Positions 9,713 through 18,263 of a DNA stretch of 38,134 bases are shown here, in pieces (within the stretch, counting starts at the first letter, position 1; each line of letters begins with the position of its first letter). This DNA is from Ignavibacteriota bacterium. GTDB taxonomy: Bacteria; Bacteroidota; Ignavibacteria; UBA10030; UBA6906. The position numbers and the translations under genes are program-made. The notes under the pieces were generated by a model, which was given only the letters and a program-made list of their open reading frames with translations, was not told the DNA's origin and did not search any database. Location: assembly GCA_016218065.1 (NCBI GenBank), contig JACRFA010000179.1, positions 1-38,134 of the forward strand, read 5' to 3'.

Positions 9713-9747
9713 CGAAGCCCGGCGCGGTGAACGCGTTGGGCTTTGTT
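9713..9747 (+). terminator. Hairpin terminator of the beta-helix gene
   Basis: CGAAGCCC (9713-9720) pairs with GGGCTTTG (9738-9745) with one G-U pair, followed by TTGCTTC. It is the same stem as after the BNR gene, and it lies directly against the 3' end of the convergent ABC permease gene, so it may serve both directions. Confidence 0.65.
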
Positions 9748-9750
9748 GCT

Positions 9751-11169
9751 TCAAGAACTCAATCCAACGTCAGCGTAGCGAAGTGTACGCAATCGCGCTC
9801 GCATTGCCAACAGACAAATCGCAATTCCAACGATCGTGATCAACCAATGTGAAATCAAAACTCCGTTGGTTTCATTCGTCAGCGCCGATAGGATGTTTAG
9901 CTCCGTCAGCCAGGTTCGGCTTGCAAAGAAGGTTTGAACGTCGTCACGGAGTTGGATATAGACGAAGAACAGGAGAATCAGATTCGCGACGCCGGATGTC
10001 TGACTGATCACTGCGAAGCACAAATTTATGATGCTGAAAAACACGTTCAGCGCGAGCAGATACAGTGTGAACTCTGCCGGAAACGTTTGAACAAAAAAAC
10101 CGAACAGCACGATATAGGTGAACGTCGCCAACAACTGCGGGAGAAGCATGAGAAGCCAGCGGTTCATAATGATGTGGGAATACGGAATGCTCCTGAGAAA
10201 GTTATTATGCATCATCCCCGCGTCCCAATCGATTCTGATAAGGTGGTATTGATTGAATGAGAAGAGGCATGGCAGGAGCGCACCAAAATATATTTTTGCA
10301 AGCGGAAGGAGGTTCGCATCCTTGCGGCCAAACAGTGGAATGAGAAGCAGTAGTCCAACGAAGCTGAAGAACCCGAGAATTTTCCGGCTCGAAAGCCCCA
10401 TCATCTTGAAGTGATGCATGGAAATGTCTGCGCCCATCCGCTCGGCAATTCGTGCGAGAATACCTTTGCCAAAAGGTTCGGTCAATTCAACGTGAAGTAT
10501 TTTTCTTGCCTCATGTTGACCAACAAGAATTGCCGCAAATATACAACAGAGCCAGGTAATGTATGCCTGCGGCGAATCACGCTCAGTGAGAATCCAGAAC
10601 TGATTGAACACTTGGCCTTGAAAGAAGATATTTGCAAACTGCGACACTCCATACAGGAACGCAACAATGACGAGAGTGCCAAACTCGTTGCGCAGACGCG
10701 TGAACACACTTACTGTTGCAACAATCCAAAAGAGTATGTACCCGAAGACTCCACAAAGGGCTTTCAATCCAAACACTGCTGGACGCACGTTCGCCGGAGC
10801 GTACAGGAGCTGTTGCACAAGCGCAGTTGCATACGCGGGAAGCGCGAAGCCCAGCAGAAAGTACAACAGGTAACTGACTACCAGTCCCCAGAAGAGTTTT
10901 TCGTTTGTCAGTCGTGAGGCGAGAATCTCACGCCGACCAAGTTTCAATTCGCTTCTGAAATGTGAGACGATGAAAAAGAGAAAGTTCAAAAAGACAATCG
11001 ACATCAAGACCACATCATAGACCGACGTGAGCCTGTTGCTACTGTAGATAGCCGCGGGGTCGAACTCCGGTTCAGCCATGAGCCATGCAACTGAATAGTA
11101 CAGCGTGATGACGATTAGGTGAGTTGGCGTGATGAGAGACGTGAGGCTATGTCGAATGAAAGGCGTCAT
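9751..11169 (-). CDS. ABC transporter permease-like integral membrane protein
   Basis: A 472-residue polytopic membrane protein with about 11-12 hydrophobic helices and no signal peptide or soluble domain. Its start overlaps the stop of the ATPase gene by 4 bases, so it is translationally coupled and is most probably the membrane partner of that ATPase. The size and single-chain layout resemble Bacteroidota ABC-2-like permeases (DUF5687-like), but I cannot confirm the family from recognisable motifs. The conserved-looking cytoplasmic-face stretch RIDWDAGMMHNNFLRSIPYSH (around residues 310-330) may be the coupling region. Substrate and direction of transport are unknown; ABC-2-type systems of this shape are normally exporters. 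It is the last gene of a three-gene operon. Confidence 0.68.
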   Translation of the reverse strand: MTPFIRHSLTSLITPTHLIVITLYYSVAWLMAEPEFDPAAIYSSNRLTSVYDVVLMSIVFLNFLFFIVSHFRSELKLGRREILASRLTNEKLFWGLVVSYLLYFLLGFALPAYATALVQQLLYAPANVRPAVFGLKALCGVFGYILFWIVATVSVFTRLRNEFGTLVIVAFLYGVSQFANIFFQGQVFNQFWILTERDSPQAYITWLCCIFAAILVGQHEARKILHVELTEPFGKGILARIAERMGADISMHHFKMMGLSSRKILGFFSFVGLLLLIPLFGRKDANLLPLAKIYFGALLPCLFSFNQYHLIRIDWDAGMMHNNFLRSIPYSHIIMNRWLLMLLPQLLATFTYIVLFGFFVQTFPAEFTLYLLALNVFFSIINLCFAVISQTSGVANLILLFFVYIQLRDDVQTFFASRTWLTELNILSALTNETNGVLISHWLITIVGIAICLLAMRARLRTLRYADVGLSS

Positions 11170-12053
11170 TGCTTTGCGTTGCTACCTGAGTTTCCGAACA
11201 CCCGATAGGCTTCCTCCAATGTTGGCTCAACATGATTGCTTCCATGGATGTCGGAAAATCTTCCATCAAATCGAACGAGGAGTTCTTTCCCATCCTGTGC
11301 GATGTTCAATATTCTTAGCTTCTGTTTAAGCTCATCAGTAAACTCCTGCCTCTGCATTCTCACTTCCTTCACACACTGTTGTGCTGATGCGATAAGCTCA
11401 GCAGGTGTTCCCTGGAATTGAATCTTCTCATCCCCCACAATCATCAGCGTTGAGCATAGCCCTGCCAATTCATTCACGATATGCCCGATGAACAAGACGA
11501 TGCCCTCATCGGCCCTCTTCAGTAAATAGTCATGAAAGCGATGTCGTTCTTCAGAATCCAAATTATTTGTCGGCTCGTCGAGAAAGAGAACGGTAGGCTT
11601 GTGGATAACTGCCTGCGCGATTGCGGCGCGTTGTTTCGTTCCGCCGGAGAGATGACCAATTGGTGTGTTCTTGTATGATTGCAGATTGAGGTTTGCAGTC
11701 ACTTCTTCAATCCGTTCGCCGCGCGCGCTTCGTCGCTTCCAACCCGAAAGTAGCAGCATGTAATCCAGGTACTCGCCCACCGTCATCCGCTCGTAGAGTC
11801 CGGGCGATTGTGGCAAGTAGCCAATGTTCTCGCGCCAGAATTGGGACTCGAGATTCAGTTTCTCTCCATTGAAGAGAAACTCCCCGCGCTGAGGCGGAAG
11901 CAGTCCGGCTAGAATCCGAATCAGCGTTGTCTTACCCGCACCATTTGTACCGAGAACGCCGATGATGCCGGTTTGAATTCGGCCTGAGACGTTTTCAAGC
12001 ACAACTCTTTCGTCGAATCGTTTTGTTAGAGAATCAAACCTCAGTTCGTTCAT
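11166..12053 (-). CDS. ABC transporter ATP-binding protein
   Basis: A 295-residue ABC ATPase with all nucleotide-binding motifs: Walker A GTNGAGKTT (about 35-43), Q-loop in YLPQSPGLYERM (about 79-90), signature LSGGTKQR (about 139-146), Walker B VLFLDEPTNNLD (about 160-171) and a His-containing switch (FIGH, about 193). It has a ~70-residue C-terminal extension after the core domain, as in many CcmA/export-type ATPases. It overlaps both neighbours by 4 bases (ATGA type), so it forms one translational unit with the FG-GAP protein upstream and the permease downstream. By family it should energise the permease encoded next to it. Confidence 0.9.
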   Translation of the reverse strand: MNELRFDSLTKRFDERVVLENVSGRIQTGIIGVLGTNGAGKTTLIRILAGLLPPQRGEFLFNGEKLNLESQFWRENIGYLPQSPGLYERMTVGEYLDYMLLLSGWKRRSARGERIEEVTANLNLQSYKNTPIGHLSGGTKQRAAIAQAVIHKPTVLFLDEPTNNLDSEERHRFHDYLLKRADEGIVLFIGHIVNELAGLCSTLMIVGDEKIQFQGTPAELIASAQQCVKEVRMQRQEFTDELKQKLRILNIAQDGKELLVRFDGRFSDIHGSNHVEPTLEEAYRVFGNSGSNAKQ

Positions 12054-13270
12054 GGTCGTTTGCTTCCGGACGTCGGAAGCTTCGGAGTCTTCAATTCCAG
12101 AAATCTGATTTTCTGGCGGCTACTCTGCGTTATGATATCCAGGTAGCCGTTCCCATCAATATCCGCGACAACAACGTATGTTTGATTGAACTTCTTGTGT
12201 TCCTTTTTCAACTCGAAATCCATTATCAATTTTCCACTTGAGCCATCAAGGATGGAGAGCATCAAGTCATAGTCGCATACACTGAAGACCTCAGGAATGC
12301 CATCTCCGGTAATGTCGTAGAACGCGAGAGGCATTTGGTTTTCATTCTCTGCCTCGTACACCCACTTCACCGTGAAGTCCTTCGGGTCGATGCAGTAAAT
12401 GTTCTCATCAACCGACGGAGAAACAATTTCGTTCTTTCCATCGCCATTCATGTCTTTGAAATACATTCGTGTCAGCAATCCTGCATTGTTCGCGTCGCCG
12501 CGGAATTGCTCCTTCTTCAAAACCACTTCTCCCGATTTGGGCTTGATCTTGTAGAGATCACCGCTGGATGTCCTCGCGTAAACAAGATTATCGTCTGGGT
12601 TCCAGTAAGGCCGCATCCACCACCCAGGAAAAACACCGAGAGAAATTCCCATGAACTTCGCTTTTCTTTCTCCCGCATCTATCTTCCACTGCATTTTCTT
12701 TTCGTTGAGGTTGAACGCGAAGAGATCGCGTCTCCGGGCATTGTAAACTACCAGACCGTCAACGTAGTAACTGTATTCACCCGTTTGTCTCTTAAGCCGA
12801 GCTATGCTGTCGAGGTCAGGGAATTGATACACATCCACAATGGTGTCATTTTCTGCCACAAGAAGTTCGGACGTTTTATCTTTGTATGCACGATAATGTG
12901 TATAGAGATCGTGCGGCAATCTCTGTGAAGGAGCCTTTGCAGTTTTGAAATCATCGAAGTTCAGCCCGTATAATTCTTGCGTTTCAAAGAAATACAGGAT
13001 GTTGTTGTGCAAATACGTGTCGCCCCAGTACACGAAGCTCCGAACACCCACCCTTTGAAACACCAATTCGCGCTTGGCATTGAAGACCTTCAAGCCGCCC
13101 TTGCGCAGTAATACAAGCAAGTAGTATTGGTTATTGTCGGTGTTTCGCTCCAAGTAGAAGTCGTTGATTTCGCCGTCGTTGATGTCGATGGTGCCTGTCT
13201 CGAAAAGGTCTTGTGATGCAGCAAATGAAAATCCAATGAACAGCGCCAGAACACAGAGAATTGTTCTCAC
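12050..13270 (-). CDS. Exported FG-GAP/VCBS-type beta-propeller protein, first gene of ABC operon
   Basis: A 406-residue exported protein. The signal peptide is residues 1-19 (MRTILCVLALFIGFSFAAS). The body is a propeller with PQQ/WD-like blades in the first half and three Asp-rich calcium-binding FG-GAP loops in the second half: DMNGDGKNEI (about 275-284), DITGDGIPEV (about 322-331) and DIDGNGYLDI (about 370-379). It lacks a lipobox and a T9SS sorting domain, so it is probably periplasmic. The start is GTG at 13270, supported by GGAGGT at 13274-13279. The gene overlaps the ABC ATPase by 4 bases, and the pairing implies that this protein serves the transporter, perhaps as a periplasmic sensor or accessory subunit. 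That role is inference: it does not resemble a periplasmic solute-binding protein. Confidence 0.78.
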   Translation of the reverse strand: MRTILCVLALFIGFSFAASQDLFETGTIDINDGEINDFYLERNTDNNQYYLLVLLRKGGLKVFNAKRELVFQRVGVRSFVYWGDTYLHNNILYFFETQELYGLNFDDFKTAKAPSQRLPHDLYTHYRAYKDKTSELLVAENDTIVDVYQFPDLDSIARLKRQTGEYSYYVDGLVVYNARRRDLFAFNLNEKKMQWKIDAGERKAKFMGISLGVFPGWWMRPYWNPDDNLVYARTSSGDLYKIKPKSGEVVLKKEQFRGDANNAGLLTRMYFKDMNGDGKNEIVSPSVDENIYCIDPKDFTVKWVYEAENENQMPLAFYDITGDGIPEVFSVCDYDLMLSILDGSSGKLIMDFELKKEHKKFNQTYVVVADIDGNGYLDIITQSSRQKIRFLELKTPKLPTSGSKRP

Positions 13271-13434
13271 ACGAACCTCCGGGTTAAGTTGTGTTTCCGT
13301 GGTGATTATTGAAAGGAAAGAACGGGCGTGACGTTTAGTTGGCGATCAGCAGATTGAAAGCCGAAGAGTATGCCCTGCCACATTAGATGGGACGATTGAA
13401 ACTACTCAAAGTTGCAGAATGCTATTGCACCGAG

Positions 13435-15444
13435 TCAATCTCTAAACCCCGCACTAATTTTCTCCAACTCCTTCGTCACTTCACCCCACTTGAAGTAGAT
13501 GTCCGCTAGCTCGGCTTCCAGCGCTTTGTATTGCGCGGTCACATGCTTCACCTTCTCGCCATCCTTGTAGAAGTCGGCATGGCCCATCAGTTCTTCGAAG
13601 TCAGCTTTCTGTTTTTCCTTCGCTTCGATTTCCCGTTCGAGCTTGTAGATTTTTTGCTGAACGGGTTTCGTCAGGTGTGAACGCTTCTGGCGTTGCTCGG
13701 CTTCAATGCGTTTGCGATCCTTGTCGGAGAGCTTTGGTTCTTCCCGATGAGTCGCCGATGATCCGATTTGCCGGGAGTCGTTGATTTTCTTTTTCTGTTC
13801 TTGCTGCGCGGCAACGCTTGCTGCTTGCGCGGAGTTCTGTTCCTTCTGCTTCGCGTAAATGTATTCACTGACGTTGCCGAGATAGGTTTTGATCCGGCCT
13901 TTTCTGAACTCAACAACTTTGTTCACAATCGGATCGAGGAAGTCACGGTCGTGCGAAACGATCACGTAGCTTCCTTCAAAGTTCATCAGCGCCTGCTGCA
14001 TCACGGCTTTGGAACGCATGTCGAGATGGTTCGTCGGCTCATCCATCACGATGAGGTTGCACGGCTGCAAGAGCATCTTCGCCAACGCGAGACGGCTTTT
14101 CTCGCCGCCCGAAAGGACGCCAACTTTCTTGAACACATCGTCGCCGCTGAAAAGGAAGCAGCCGAGGAGATTGCGAAGCGTCCTGCGGATTTCTCCCGTG
14201 GCCACCTCATCAACTGTTCCCAGCACATCATTCCTCGGGTTCAGTTCATCTGCCTGATGCTGGGCGAAGTAGGAGACGATAACGTTGTGCCCGACCTTGC
14301 GTTCGCCCGACTCGAACGGCTCGACGCCGGCAATGATCTTCGACAGGGTTGACTTGCCCGCGCCGTTCACACCAACAAATGCAATCCGGTCGCCGCGGTC
14401 GATGTCGAAGTCGATGCCATTGAAGATGTGCTTCTCGCCATAGCTTTTGTGAATGTCTTTCAGCTCCATTGCCACGCGCCCGCTTGGCGGCGCCGGCGGA
14501 AAGTTGAACCGGATGCCGCTTTCTTCATCCTCGATCTCCACCATCTCCATTTTCTCAAGCTGCTTAATGCGGCTTTGCACCTGTCGGGCTTTTGTTGCCT
14601 TATACCGAAATCGCTCGACAAACTGTTCAGTCTGTTTGATTTGCTGTTGCTGATTGCGGAACGCCGCAAGCGTCAGTTGTTTGCGCTCTTCTTTCTCCAC
14701 AACAAAATAGCTGTAGTTGCCGCTGTACTCCGTGAGTTTGCCGAGACTCAGCTCATACGTCTTGGTCGTCATGTTATCGAGAAAGCGCCGGTCATGCGAG
14801 ACAACAATCACCGCGCCTTCATACGATTGCAGATATTCCTCAAGCCACTGCAATGAGTCGAGATCGAGATGGTTTGTCGGTTCGTCGAGAAGCAATAGTG
14901 ATGGTTGGATGAGAAGAAGCTTGGCCAGTGCAATACGCATCTGCCAGCCGCCGCTGAACTCATCGGTTTGCCGATCCATGTCATCGACGGAAAAGCCGAG
15001 ACCGAGAAGCACTTTCTCGATCTTCGCTTTCATCCGGAACGCATCGCTGTCTTCGAGCTTGTGCTGCAACTCGCCGTAGAGTTCGAGCAGTTCCGTGAAC
15101 TCATCATCTTCGTGCGACACCATGCCCATGCGTTCGTGAACTTCTTCAAGTCGCGATTGCGCTTCAAGCACATCGCCAAAAGCGGTCTCGACTTCCTTAT
15201 ACAGCGTCCTCCCTTCGACGTGCATTCCTTCTTGCGGCAGGTACCCGACGGTGACGTACTTAGCTTTTGCCACTTCACCTTTGTCTGAGGATGCTTCGCC
15301 GAGGAGAAGCTTGAGGAGTGTGGATTTCCCCGCGCCGTTGGACCCGACAAGCCCGATCCGGTCATGCGTTCCGACGCGGAACGAGACGTCTTTGAAAAGT
15401 TCGCGACCCCCGAAGGAGAGTTGTATGTTGACTGCAGAAATCAT
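13435..15444 (-). CDS. ABC-F family ATPase (ribosome-associated)
   Basis: A 669-residue protein with two fused ABC domains and no membrane segment. Domain 1 has Walker A GSNGAGKST (34-42), signature SGGWQMR and Walker B LLLLDEPTNHLD. An ABC-F linker of charged helices follows (around residues 245-300, with QQQQIKQTEQFVERFRYKATKARQ). Domain 2 has GVNGAGKST, LSGGEKSR and IVMDEPTNHLD. The last ~130 residues form a Lys/Glu-rich coiled coil as in Uup and related members. By family it binds the ribosomal E site and acts on translation; the exact subtype (Uup-like, YheS-like or other) is not certain. I chose the ATG at 15444 (MISAVNIQLSFGG), the conserved ABC-F start; the open frame further upstream has no family homology and is Cys/Arg rich. 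It is divergent from the unknown gene at 15665. Confidence 0.9.
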   Translation of the reverse strand: MISAVNIQLSFGGRELFKDVSFRVGTHDRIGLVGSNGAGKSTLLKLLLGEASSDKGEVAKAKYVTVGYLPQEGMHVEGRTLYKEVETAFGDVLEAQSRLEEVHERMGMVSHEDDEFTELLELYGELQHKLEDSDAFRMKAKIEKVLLGLGFSVDDMDRQTDEFSGGWQMRIALAKLLLIQPSLLLLDEPTNHLDLDSLQWLEEYLQSYEGAVIVVSHDRRFLDNMTTKTYELSLGKLTEYSGNYSYFVVEKEERKQLTLAAFRNQQQQIKQTEQFVERFRYKATKARQVQSRIKQLEKMEMVEIEDEESGIRFNFPPAPPSGRVAMELKDIHKSYGEKHIFNGIDFDIDRGDRIAFVGVNGAGKSTLSKIIAGVEPFESGERKVGHNVIVSYFAQHQADELNPRNDVLGTVDEVATGEIRRTLRNLLGCFLFSGDDVFKKVGVLSGGEKSRLALAKMLLQPCNLIVMDEPTNHLDMRSKAVMQQALMNFEGSYVIVSHDRDFLDPIVNKVVEFRKGRIKTYLGNVSEYIYAKQKEQNSAQAASVAAQQEQKKKINDSRQIGSSATHREEPKLSDKDRKRIEAEQRQKRSHLTKPVQQKIYKLEREIEAKEKQKADFEELMGHADFYKDGEKVKHVTAQYKALEAELADIYFKWGEVTKELEKISAGFRD

Positions 15445-15664
15445 GGCAACCAATATACGAAATTCTCGTGAGCGACAGAAGGTCAATGCAATGGCCTGGC
15501 CACTCCGCGTTGCTATGCAAATCACTTTTGTGTAGCTTGCTTTACGTATGCACGCGCACTCAGTTCTCACCTGCAGGCTTCGGGAAAATCTTCGCGCTGT
15601 TCTTGGCGGACAATGTTCGCCTCAACAACTCAATACCATCGTCAATGTGTGTCTCTCATTGGCG

Positions 15665-16579
15665 ATGGAGTTATTGAGCAGAAAAAGGATGAGCAGCAGC
15701 AGACTTTCCTCACAACAAGGGCTAAGCGAACACGACTTGGCTTTTGACTCCATTGCCGATCTGTTTCAACGCGATGCGAAAGGAAGCTTCGTTCAGCTGG
15801 AAGCATATTTGTCGAGCTTCGACATGGTTGCGGTGTCTGATGAAGAACTTCTCGTCTATCTCCGCAGGCTTGTTTACTCCAGAGTCAATCAGGCGCTCTT
15901 CCGAATGTACCACGAGGTTGATCCTCTCTTTTCCAAAATTCTTCGCAATCTCAAACTCGCTCTTCAGGCGATGAAGCAGTTTGATGAAATCGACAGATTT
16001 GGGGAAAACTACCTCGTGCCCGTACTCTGCGATACGTTAGAACATCTGCCAGCACTCGAACCCGATCTGATCAAACAACATCTCTGCTCTGCGTGTATCG
16101 GAACAGAAAATATTCCCCAGATGCTTGGGAGGCTTGCCTTCTTCCTCAGACAACAGGAAAGCAACTCTCGGATTATCTCCATGATGACGGTTGCAAATGT
16201 CTTTCAATCGGTGTATGCGATCATGAACCGACCGTTGCTTGCCGAGCCGTCTGTGGAAACGGACATGATTACGAACGACACGGCAGCAACAATCAAGTCC
16301 GTCTGCCGAAGCGTCAAAAGGGAAATGATGGCAGCATATGTCGGGAAGAACAAAGTTAGTGAACAAAACTACGATACCTACTTCGAAGTCATCGAAGCGA
16401 ATATGATCGCACGCTTCGTTATGCAGGATGGAGATGACCAATCATATCTTGAGTTACTCAAAACGAGAATCCCGGATCTGACGCCCGAAGAGTACAAGAA
16501 GCAACACCGGGCGAAACTGGAATATCTTGGAGCGCTCGCGCACAAACTCGCGATTAAGAAACTGAAATCAGTTGTGTGA
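15665..16579 (+). CDS. Conserved-looking hypothetical protein, soluble, all-helical
   Basis: About 304 residues from the ATG at 15665 (an ATG at 15689 and one upstream at 15548 are alternatives; none has a convincing Shine-Dalgarno). I do not recognise the family. The product has no signal peptide or membrane segment and is predicted mostly helical, with long amphipathic stretches (for example the region around NLKLALQAMKQFDEIDRFGENY) and a basic C-terminus ending in KLAIKKLKSVV. Codon use looks normal for the region and the frame is undisturbed, so I take it as a real gene. It is divergently arranged with the ABC-F gene and is followed by a repeat-rich spacer. Confidence 0.6.
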   Translation: MELLSRKRMSSSRLSSQQGLSEHDLAFDSIADLFQRDAKGSFVQLEAYLSSFDMVAVSDEELLVYLRRLVYSRVNQALFRMYHEVDPLFSKILRNLKLALQAMKQFDEIDRFGENYLVPVLCDTLEHLPALEPDLIKQHLCSACIGTENIPQMLGRLAFFLRQQESNSRIISMMTVANVFQSVYAIMNRPLLAEPSVETDMITNDTAATIKSVCRSVKREMMAAYVGKNKVSEQNYDTYFEVIEANMIARFVMQDGDDQSYLELLKTRIPDLTPEEYKKQHRAKLEYLGALAHKLAIKKLKSVV

Positions 16580-16684
16580 ACCGTTTGGGAATGAAGACAA
16601 CCACGAAGTTGCGAAGACATGAAGGAGTTGTTTGAAGGTGATTGGCGTAAGTCCTTTTCTTTATTCGTGCCTTTGTTCTTCGTG

Positions 16685-16725
16685 CCTGCCTGCCGCCTGC
16701 CTGCCGGTAGGCAGGGTAGGCAGGG
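16685..16725. repeat. GC-rich nested palindromic repeat (CCTGCC family)
   Basis: CCTGCCTGCCG occurs twice in tandem (16685-16695 and 16696-16706), followed by two copies of GTAGGCAGG (16707-16715 and 16716-16724). The two halves are near-perfect reverse complements and can form one long hairpin. It lies in the spacer between the hypothetical gene and the zinc-finger/FG-GAP gene. The following TTTTCTC could make it act as a terminator. Confidence 0.7.
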
Positions 16726-16787
16726 TTTTCTCTCAGTTTTTTTGTCGGACTTTCAGCGAGAGAGCAAGAATGTCACTCAGATGAGGT

Positions 16788-18236
16788 ATGATGCAGCATA
16801 TCGATGAACATAGCCTTGAATTGTACGTTCTGAATTCCGATGCGGTGCAATCGCGACGTTATGAGATTCAGGAACATCTCACGCAATGCGCAGGCTGCCG
16901 CTCTCTGGTTGAGCAAATGACCGCATCGTATCGGAGTGTCGAGGAGCAGTTCAAGAAATTGGAGGCAAGTGCTTCCTCTTCTTCGCAGGCTCTTGAACGA
17001 TTGCGCACGAAGTCAGTTGAATTCGCTCAACCGAAGTCACCCGCGGTTTCGTATCGCCCGGTGACACGCTTTCAAAACATGCAGTACTTTGTTCGCCAAC
17101 ATCCCGTTGTTGTAGGAAGCGGCTCGTTCCTTGCGCTTGCCGGACTCGCGCTTCTAGGCAATCTTGCATTCAAGACGCCATCCTTGAGAGATCAAAACCC
17201 GGTTACGAGTCACAACAATCCCCAATCGCAGGAAGTCGAGATCCTTAACAAATCGCGACAAATTCTTTGGACGCTCCCAACGCGCGGATTGGCTGCCGAG
17301 GTGAGAAATTGGGACACACAAACGGTCGTCACCAGTCTGAACGGGGATGGCATCAACGAAGTCCTCACATCAATGTGGCTGCCCGGCGACCCCGCTATTG
17401 GAAAGAATCAGCCGTTTCGAGTTTTTAGTTCAGAAAAGGAACTTCTCCACGAGTTTCATTTTACCGCCCCGATCAGTTATGCTCAAAGGAATTATCCCTA
17501 TAGCTGGACACCGAGCAACATCGTGGCTGGAAATATTTCAAGCATCGAGCGGAAGGATATTCTTATCACTTGGCGATGCGAGCGGTCTCCGTCCGTTATT
17601 ACCCGGTTAGATGCGGATGCAAAGGAGTTGGGACAGTACTGGCACATGGGAGCTCCGATGGCAATGTCTCTTGTTGACCTCGGTCGAGATGGAAAGCAAG
17701 AGCTGGTTCTCATGGGACGTAATGACACTGAGGACTCTTCCGGCAATGAATTCCCGGCAATTGTTGTGCTCGATCCGAGCCGAATTGTGGGAGCGAAAAA
17801 ATCAGTCGCAGCCCAGGCGTTTCATCTGCCTCTCTCAGACGCTGAACTGTATTACGTGAAACTGCCAACGTCGTCCATGAGTAAGGCACTGCTCAAAACT
17901 GACGGTGTATTTCGTCTTTTCAATCTATCCGACAGTCTCCTCACCTTTACCACTTCAAGTGACTTCGAAGAAACTGAGTCAAGGGTCAGCTTTGAGTACA
18001 CATTCTCACGAGACATGAAGGTTGTTCAGGTGAAGTCTGACGATGCCGGCCCCGCCGTGTATGAGAAGCTCGTGAAGCAGGGAAAGCTCACCGGCAAACT
18101 CGACCAGAAGTATCTGGATGATTTGAAAAAAGGCGTGCGGTATTGGGATGGAACGGAGTGGGTGAAGGAGGCGGTGAAGATACGACATGGACAGGAATTG
18201 TCAATGGTCAATGGACAATTGCCAGTTGACAATTGA
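16788..18236 (+). CDS. Zinc-finger (anti-sigma-like) transmembrane protein with FG-GAP-like C-terminal domain
   Basis: A 482-residue protein with an unusual build. Residues 1-50 look like a zf-HC2 anti-sigma zinc-binding domain, with the His-x3-Cys-x2-Cys motif in EHLTQCAGCRSL (about 29-40). A basic linker follows, then one transmembrane helix (about 104-125, VVVGSGSFLALAGLALLGNLAF). The C-terminal ~300 residues are outside the cytoplasm and carry FG-GAP-like loops (SLNGDGINEVL around 184-194 and VDLGRDGKQELVL around 287-299), suggesting a propeller. No sigma-factor gene is adjacent, so an anti-sigma role is inference. Start ATG 16788 or 16791 (GAGG at 16783-16786 is close to both). The last ~14 residues and the stop codon come from a heptanucleotide repeat (18195-18236), so the native C-terminus may have been shorter. 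Confidence 0.75.
   Translation: MMQHIDEHSLELYVLNSDAVQSRRYEIQEHLTQCAGCRSLVEQMTASYRSVEEQFKKLEASASSSSQALERLRTKSVEFAQPKSPAVSYRPVTRFQNMQYFVRQHPVVVGSGSFLALAGLALLGNLAFKTPSLRDQNPVTSHNNPQSQEVEILNKSRQILWTLPTRGLAAEVRNWDTQTVVTSLNGDGINEVLTSMWLPGDPAIGKNQPFRVFSSEKELLHEFHFTAPISYAQRNYPYSWTPSNIVAGNISSIERKDILITWRCERSPSVITRLDADAKELGQYWHMGAPMAMSLVDLGRDGKQELVLMGRNDTEDSSGNEFPAIVVLDPSRIVGAKKSVAAQAFHLPLSDAELYYVKLPTSSMSKALLKTDGVFRLFNLSDSLLTFTTSSDFEETESRVSFEYTFSRDMKVVQVKSDDAGPAVYEKLVKQGKLTGKLDQKYLDDLKKGVRYWDGTEWVKEAVKIRHGQELSMVNGQLPVDN
18195..18236. repeat. Heptanucleotide short tandem repeat forming the 3' end of the zinc-finger/FG-GAP gene
   Basis: Six consecutive, slightly diverged 7-mers: GAATTGT, CAATGGT, CAATGGA, CAATTGC, CAGTTGA and CAATTGA. 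More degenerate units may follow to about 18257. The stop codon TGA at 18234-18236 is the last three bases of the sixth unit. Repeat number therefore decides where the protein ends. Confidence 0.75.
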
Positions 18237-18263
18237 ACATCGGACGTTGACCAATGATCGTTT

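Noticed and set aside
15548-15664. Upstream extension of the hypothetical gene at 15665
   Set aside because: The 39 extra residues lie in the spacer next to the divergent ABC-F start and have no ribosome-binding site.
16619-16807. Open plus-strand frame of 62 codons
   Set aside because: It is made of the GC-rich palindrome and its flanks, has no homology or ribosome site, and overlaps the start of the zinc-finger gene.
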